NCBI RefSeq assembly: GCF_030272615.1
Contig: NC_081410.1
Location: forward strand, 507,681,942 to 507,741,941
Direction: 5' to 3'
Length of the DNA: 60,000 nt
From: Cryptomeria japonica
Taxonomy: Eukaryota; Streptophyta; Pinopsida; Cupressales; Cupressaceae
In this document: positions 55,846 to 60,000 of the stretch, piece after piece
Layout: each line of letters opens with the position of its first letter
Position numbering within the stretch: the first letter of the stretch is position 1
The notes under the pieces: generated by a model
What the model saw: only the letters and a program-made list of their open reading frames with translations
Told to the model about the DNA's origin: nothing
Databases searched by the model: none
Made by a program: the position numbers and the translations under genes

Positions 55846-57880
55846 ACTTGATCCTATGTTGGTTGATGAATCCTTCAATGTGTAGTGAGGCATTATGAGG
55901 TTGTTGGAAGGATGTGTTGTCACTTTTAGAAAAAGTGAGACAAGGGGATGATCTTAGACTTCCAACCATGGCTTGGAACTGATCTGTATTCAAGTTAGCA
56001 GGGACTGACACCTCTTGGAGAGCTTGATCCAAGATATTTTTATTTGATGGAGATAGACATAATAGCTCTAAGATGGATATTAGTGCAGGCATTTTATCTA
56101 ATTGGTCCACAAGTTTATACTGCTTTGGGATAGATGTGGTGCTTTATGGAGATACTTTTATGGTAATCTTTCTATGACGTGTAACAACATTGCAAGTGGA
56201 GCTAGGATTTTTGATAGTAATAGTGGCAATTTGTTCACTGGCGTCATATAGGTGATTCACAGTATAATTATACGCAACTTGTGTATAATCGGTGGTATCT
56301 GTGTTTCTCCTTGAAGTGGAAGGACCCCTTTGATCATATGATGGAAGTGGATTTTTGAACATTAGATGATCAGTGTTTGTTGTCTCTGGGTCATGTCCTT
56401 CGATTTTGATTTCTCCTCAGTCAATAAGATCCTAGATAAGATCTTTTAATCTGTGACAATTACTTGTCTCGTGTCCTTTTCCTTGATGGAAATTATAGTG
56501 TTCAGTATCTCTCCACCATGTAAGTTTGACTTGAGGTTCATAGTTTGATGTTTTAGGTAGGGTTACCAAGTTTTGAGAAACTAATTGTCATAACACTGTC
56601 TTGATGGGTTCCCCCAAGGGAGTGTATGTTCGCTTTGGTTTTTGTTGATGTGGTCTAGGTTCATCTTTAGATGTGATGCGGCCTTGATTTGGAGGAGCAA
56701 CTGTGTTAGTTTTAGGTGGGGGATTCTGTCTAGCAAATCAAACCACAGGTTGTTCACTTTTGATAGTTCTGGCATCCACAACCCCGTCATTGACGACATT
56801 CTTGTTCTTATTCCAGAAGTTTGGTTTATCACTATTGAAGTGTGGACGAGGACCATCCTTTGGCTCATTATAGATTTTGATAAGTCCTTTCTTGATGAGG
56901 GCCCGCTCACATTTCAAGCCTTTGGTGATCATGTGATTGAAAGAATCGATGTCTTTGACATCCAGGTGAAACTCCATTTCTTCATTTAAGTTGGAAATAA
57001 ATATTTCCACTAGTTCTTGTTTAGGCAACTGAAGAGAACGTCTGCTAGACATTTGACGCTATCGTTTCAGGAAGACTGAGAATAGTTCACTTGGTTTTTG
57101 TTTAGTGTTACATAGATCAGCCATGGTGATATCACGTTCAATGTTATGGGAGCAATGTGCCAGGAACTTCTGGATGAGTTCTTCAGAGGTCCTAATGCCA
57201 CCTGGTAATCAGGAAAACCATGATGTGGTTGTTCCTCCCAAGCTTTGGGGAAAAAGGCGCATTAGGTATGTATCCTCGTATGCCACTTCGAGGCAAGCTA
57301 AATGGAATTCTCTGACATGATCACGAGGATCTCCTTTTCCTCTATATTTTTCAAACTTGGGTGTTTCGAACCCTCATGGGAAAGGTGGAATATAAAGATT
57401 CCTATCAAAGGGATAGGGACAAATGTCATTGAGTGAAAATTGATTGGTTTTGATGCCACTATGAAGTTTTTGAGCGATATTTTCAACTTGTTGTCACAAC
57501 ATGTCTATTTCATTTGGAGGAGGTGGTGGGGGATTACCTTGAGGAAGGTTGTATGTGATGTGTTCTTGACCTTTTTCTTCCTCATTGTGACTTTGTCTTT
57601 CCGATGCTTGCCTTAGTTGTGCAACATCAAAGTTAGAGGGTAGTTTGGCTCCTTCTTGAGAAAGTCTTAAAAAGTGGGCATCAACATTGCTCTTGAGTAT
57701 TTCATCAAAAAGTCTATTAAAGAGAGGGTTGTGTTGTGCCCTTTCTATTGCTGCTGGAGTAGGAGTGTCGGGGTTTTCATCATTGATATTTCCTCCAATG
57801 GCTTCATGGAACTCATTGATATTTTCTTCCTCTTCATCTTCAATTTTTGGTTGTCTAGATCGTGTTCTGGTATGAGCCAT
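55846..57880 (-). pseudogene. Element I gag, broken
   Basis: The ATG at 57878-57880 opens MAHTRTRSRQPKIEDEEEE, a basic then acidic N-terminus. A proline run lies near 57510. The retrotransposon gag domain reads GFETPKFEKYRGKGDPRDH, then LFPQSLGGTTTSWFS and LIQKFLAHCSHNIERD (about 57040-57380). The nucleocapsid HYNFHQGKGHETSNCHRLKD then LI.DLID (about 56430-56510) is the plant Gypsy C-X2-H-X4-H-X4-C type, with the first Cys changed to Tyr. Stops and shifts are frequent. It continues without a clear end into the protease. Confidence 0.88.
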
Positions 57881-59154
57881 TTTGTTGACAATTTTTTGTT
57901 GAAGTTTGATGAAAATGATTATGAGTTGTTGATGAAATGAGAGATTGATGTTTGGTGAAGTGTTTTGCATGTGGATCCCTAGCACTTAAAGGTAGATGTG
58001 ACCAAAATTCTTTCTTGAGTTGCTTGTTGTTTTGATAAGGTTTGATGTGATAAGGTGTAGAGAAATTTGAGGTGTGTTACAGACTCAACTACCTAGTAAT
58101 GAGAGGATGCACTCATAAACTAGTTTTAACTTGCGTAGATATGTCTCTTAGGATGAGTTTATCCTAGATGTAGAGACACTCTAAAAAAAAAGTGATTTGT
58201 TTGTGTTGGATTCAAGCAATGTTGGAATAGAACTTAGTACAAGAACCTCTTAATGTTTTGAAGTAGATTGATGATGTGAATGGAGGAATAGATGAAATGT
58301 TTACTTCAATAGAAACTTTGTGTTACAAAAGGAACAAATTCTTCTTCTTCTCTTTCAGGCATTGGTGGCATTTATCGAGCTACATTGTATGTGATACAAA
58401 TGTCTGGGAAGAAGTTGGGATTGATCTTTCTTCCTTGGTTTTTGTGATAACTCAAAGCTCTATATTGCATAAAAGCTCTGCGGTTTAATGACTCTTGATC
58501 AAATTCATTTGATTTCCCTTGAAGGTAAAGATGCATGTGACGTAAGAAGGTCCTATTGGAGACAAAGATTTGTCTATTAAGATAGAAGAATTTCCTCCTT
58601 TTGATCAAAGCCTTTGAGCTTAATGGTCTTCTTTTTAAGTTGATGTGTTGATGAAGATTCTTCCTTCTCAAGATGTGAAGAATGGTCATATATAGTGTGA
58701 TACTTTTCTCTTTGATTTGGATCCTTTTTGTTGGTGTTCTAAAAATGTTTTTGTGTTGGATGAATACTTGTTTTTGGAACTGATTTTTTGATTTTTCTTT
58801 GACAAGAAAACAAAGCAAGCATACAAATAGAAGAATGTTGCCTCAAAAGGCACAAATAAGTATGGGTCTAGATCAACCCAATCTTGGACTTTGTATGACC
58901 CTTTTTCCTTTAAGTGCTTTTTAAGGTGTTTTTCCAAAGCCTGAAGTCGGCTCAATTTGTACTTGGTTTTGACTCAAAAAAGAAAATACTTCAAACACTT
59001 TTTATCCCTAAGGTCAAATGGCCAGTTGTGATAAATTCAGCCCACATCTTGATATTTCTTCGACTTTGGTACTACATACCTTATGAATCCCATTGTGGCA
59101 GGTAAGGATGTGATATACTAAGTCTTGCGTGAGTATAACAAATAGATGATCCCT
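57881..59154 (-). other. Long leader of element I, no confirmed gene
   Basis: Between the gag ATG and the possible primer site there is ~1.27 kb. It contains two overlapping minus-strand ORFs (58372-58818, 148 codons; 58686-58955, 89 codons), Lys/Arg/Phe-rich and without recognisable motifs. Some plant Ogre elements have an extra ORF before gag, but AT-rich sequence can give such ORFs by chance. Confidence 0.45.
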
Positions 59155-59172
59155 ATGATAGGGGAGTCACCA
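59155..59172 (-). other. Possible primer-binding site of element I
   Basis: Minus strand TGGTGACTCCCCTATCAT resembles the tRNA-Arg-type site (TGGCGACTCC...) used by Tat/Ogre elements. I could not see a clear LTR end (CA) directly before it, so this is tentative. Confidence 0.35.
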
Positions 59173-60000
59173 CTTTCATCAAGTCACAAGTGACTTTTCA
59201 AAAAGCTATATTTCTACTCAAGGAAATATGTATGGTGAGTATCTTGGGAGCAAAACCATCTATGCTCTTGCACTGAATTGTATCTCAAATATTCTCAATC
59301 AATAGAACAGGTGGGCTTCTACTTAAAGGTGTTTAGTAATTTTTGATGTTTTTGGAAATAAGTTCATTCTACAGTGACTCACTTAAGAGCCTTGTAACTT
59401 GTGGTGGGGCCCATATGTCATTTTGGCAAGTTACACTGTAGGAACAACTATACCCAAGGCTACAGCTTTCGCTCTCACCTGATTTCTATAGTGGCTCGAA
59501 GGATTTACCGTGCGAGGTCATTCCCAAGAGTGATGTGTCTCTTGGTAGGCCTCTCTTAAAAAGATAAAAATTTTGAGTGTTAATAACACTTTTCTCTTGC
59601 ACCTAGGACCACAAAATTCAAGGGAGAGGATAGTGTGTGTTAGAAGTAGGACCACTCAACCAACTTTTTGCACAACTGTGCCAATCACGAAAAACACTTG
59701 TTCTTTTTAACTTGTTATTGCAATGATTTTCTATCTAATTTGGAGATGTTGCTCCAACAATCATGGTGTTCTTTTTAACTTCAAATGCAAAGGTTAGAGT
59801 AAACTAGAACTTTTGAAAATCTTGGTCAACTTAATTTGAAGCACGTATGCATGAAGGAAAATTGCTTTGCAAAAAAATGAAACAAGTTGATTGTGAATTT
59901 TATTTGCACCAAAATGGAAGTGTGGATTGTGAGTTTTTAGCTTGATGCAAGAAAGAAATTTGTCTTGTCTTGTTTTAATGCACCAAACAAAATGAACCTA
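59173..60000. other. Possible 5' LTR of element I, no gene
   Basis: No ORF or repeat with the rest of the window. If the primer site is right, this is the 3' part of the 5' LTR of I. No partner LTR is available to test it. Confidence 0.3.

Larger units (their letters stand above)
54341..60000 (-). mobile_element. Element I: Gypsy-type element, gag-protease part, truncated
   Basis: Minus-strand gag (from 57880), a CCHC-type nucleocapsid, an aspartic protease and a G-patch motif occur in Gypsy order. The element is cut at 54341 by the 3' LTR of B, before RT. A ~1.3-kb leader separates gag from a possible primer site at 59155-59172. The 5' LTR would lie right of that and run out of the window. 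Long leader, tRNA-Arg-like primer site and G-patch after the protease suggest the Tat/Ogre side of Gypsy (inference). Confidence 0.8.

Overview
This window looks like repeat-dense intergenic DNA from a large-genome seed plant. It is AT-rich, and I found no convincing host gene, tRNA, rRNA or CRISPR array. Almost everything recognisable is a plant retrotransposon (Copia-type and Gypsy-type LTR elements and one LINE), mostly old and nested. A gymnosperm is my guess, not something the sequence proves. I name the elements G, A, H, F, E, D, C, B and I for reference.

Layout. 1-1080: LTR-like fragment. 1081-5165: no gene. 5166-8655: plant LINE (+), ORF1 and ORF2 broken. 8656-22453: element G (+), a Gypsy-like element without pol, inserted in the LINE reverse transcriptase. 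G is interrupted by element A (minus, 10269-18096), an LTR element with a coiled-coil/zinc-knuckle gag and a second ~1,114-codon ORF but no pol. 22482-24071: element H, an LTR related to that of G. 24072-41458: element F, with ~3.85-3.9 kb LTRs and a broken gag-like ORF, interrupted by element E (minus, 30524-37545), a full Copia element with decayed gag, protease, integrase, RT and RNase H. 41459-42461: short tandem duplications and a CT-rich tract. 42462-44242: element D (+), the 5' end of an A-family copy. 44243-46671: element C (minus), the 3' end of another A-family copy. 46672-54340: element B (+), a second family with the same gag + long 3' ORF plan. 54341-60000: element I (minus), a Gypsy element with gag, protease and a G-patch motif, cut off before RT.

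How the parts relate. A, C, D and B carry a gag, all the cis-signals of an LTR retrotransposon and a second long ORF, but no polymerase. E is a polymerase-bearing Copia element with the same initiator-Met primer site, the same C-tract before the LTR end and the same repeated polypurine boxes. The simplest reading is a parasite/helper system: pol-less gag+ORF2 elements copied by E-like (possibly Sirevirus-lineage) elements. The ~1.1-kilocodon second ORF, conserved between two families with different LTRs, is the best candidate here for something undescribed. No copy in the window looks intact; many premature stops fit C-to-T decay of CAA, CAG or CGA codons.
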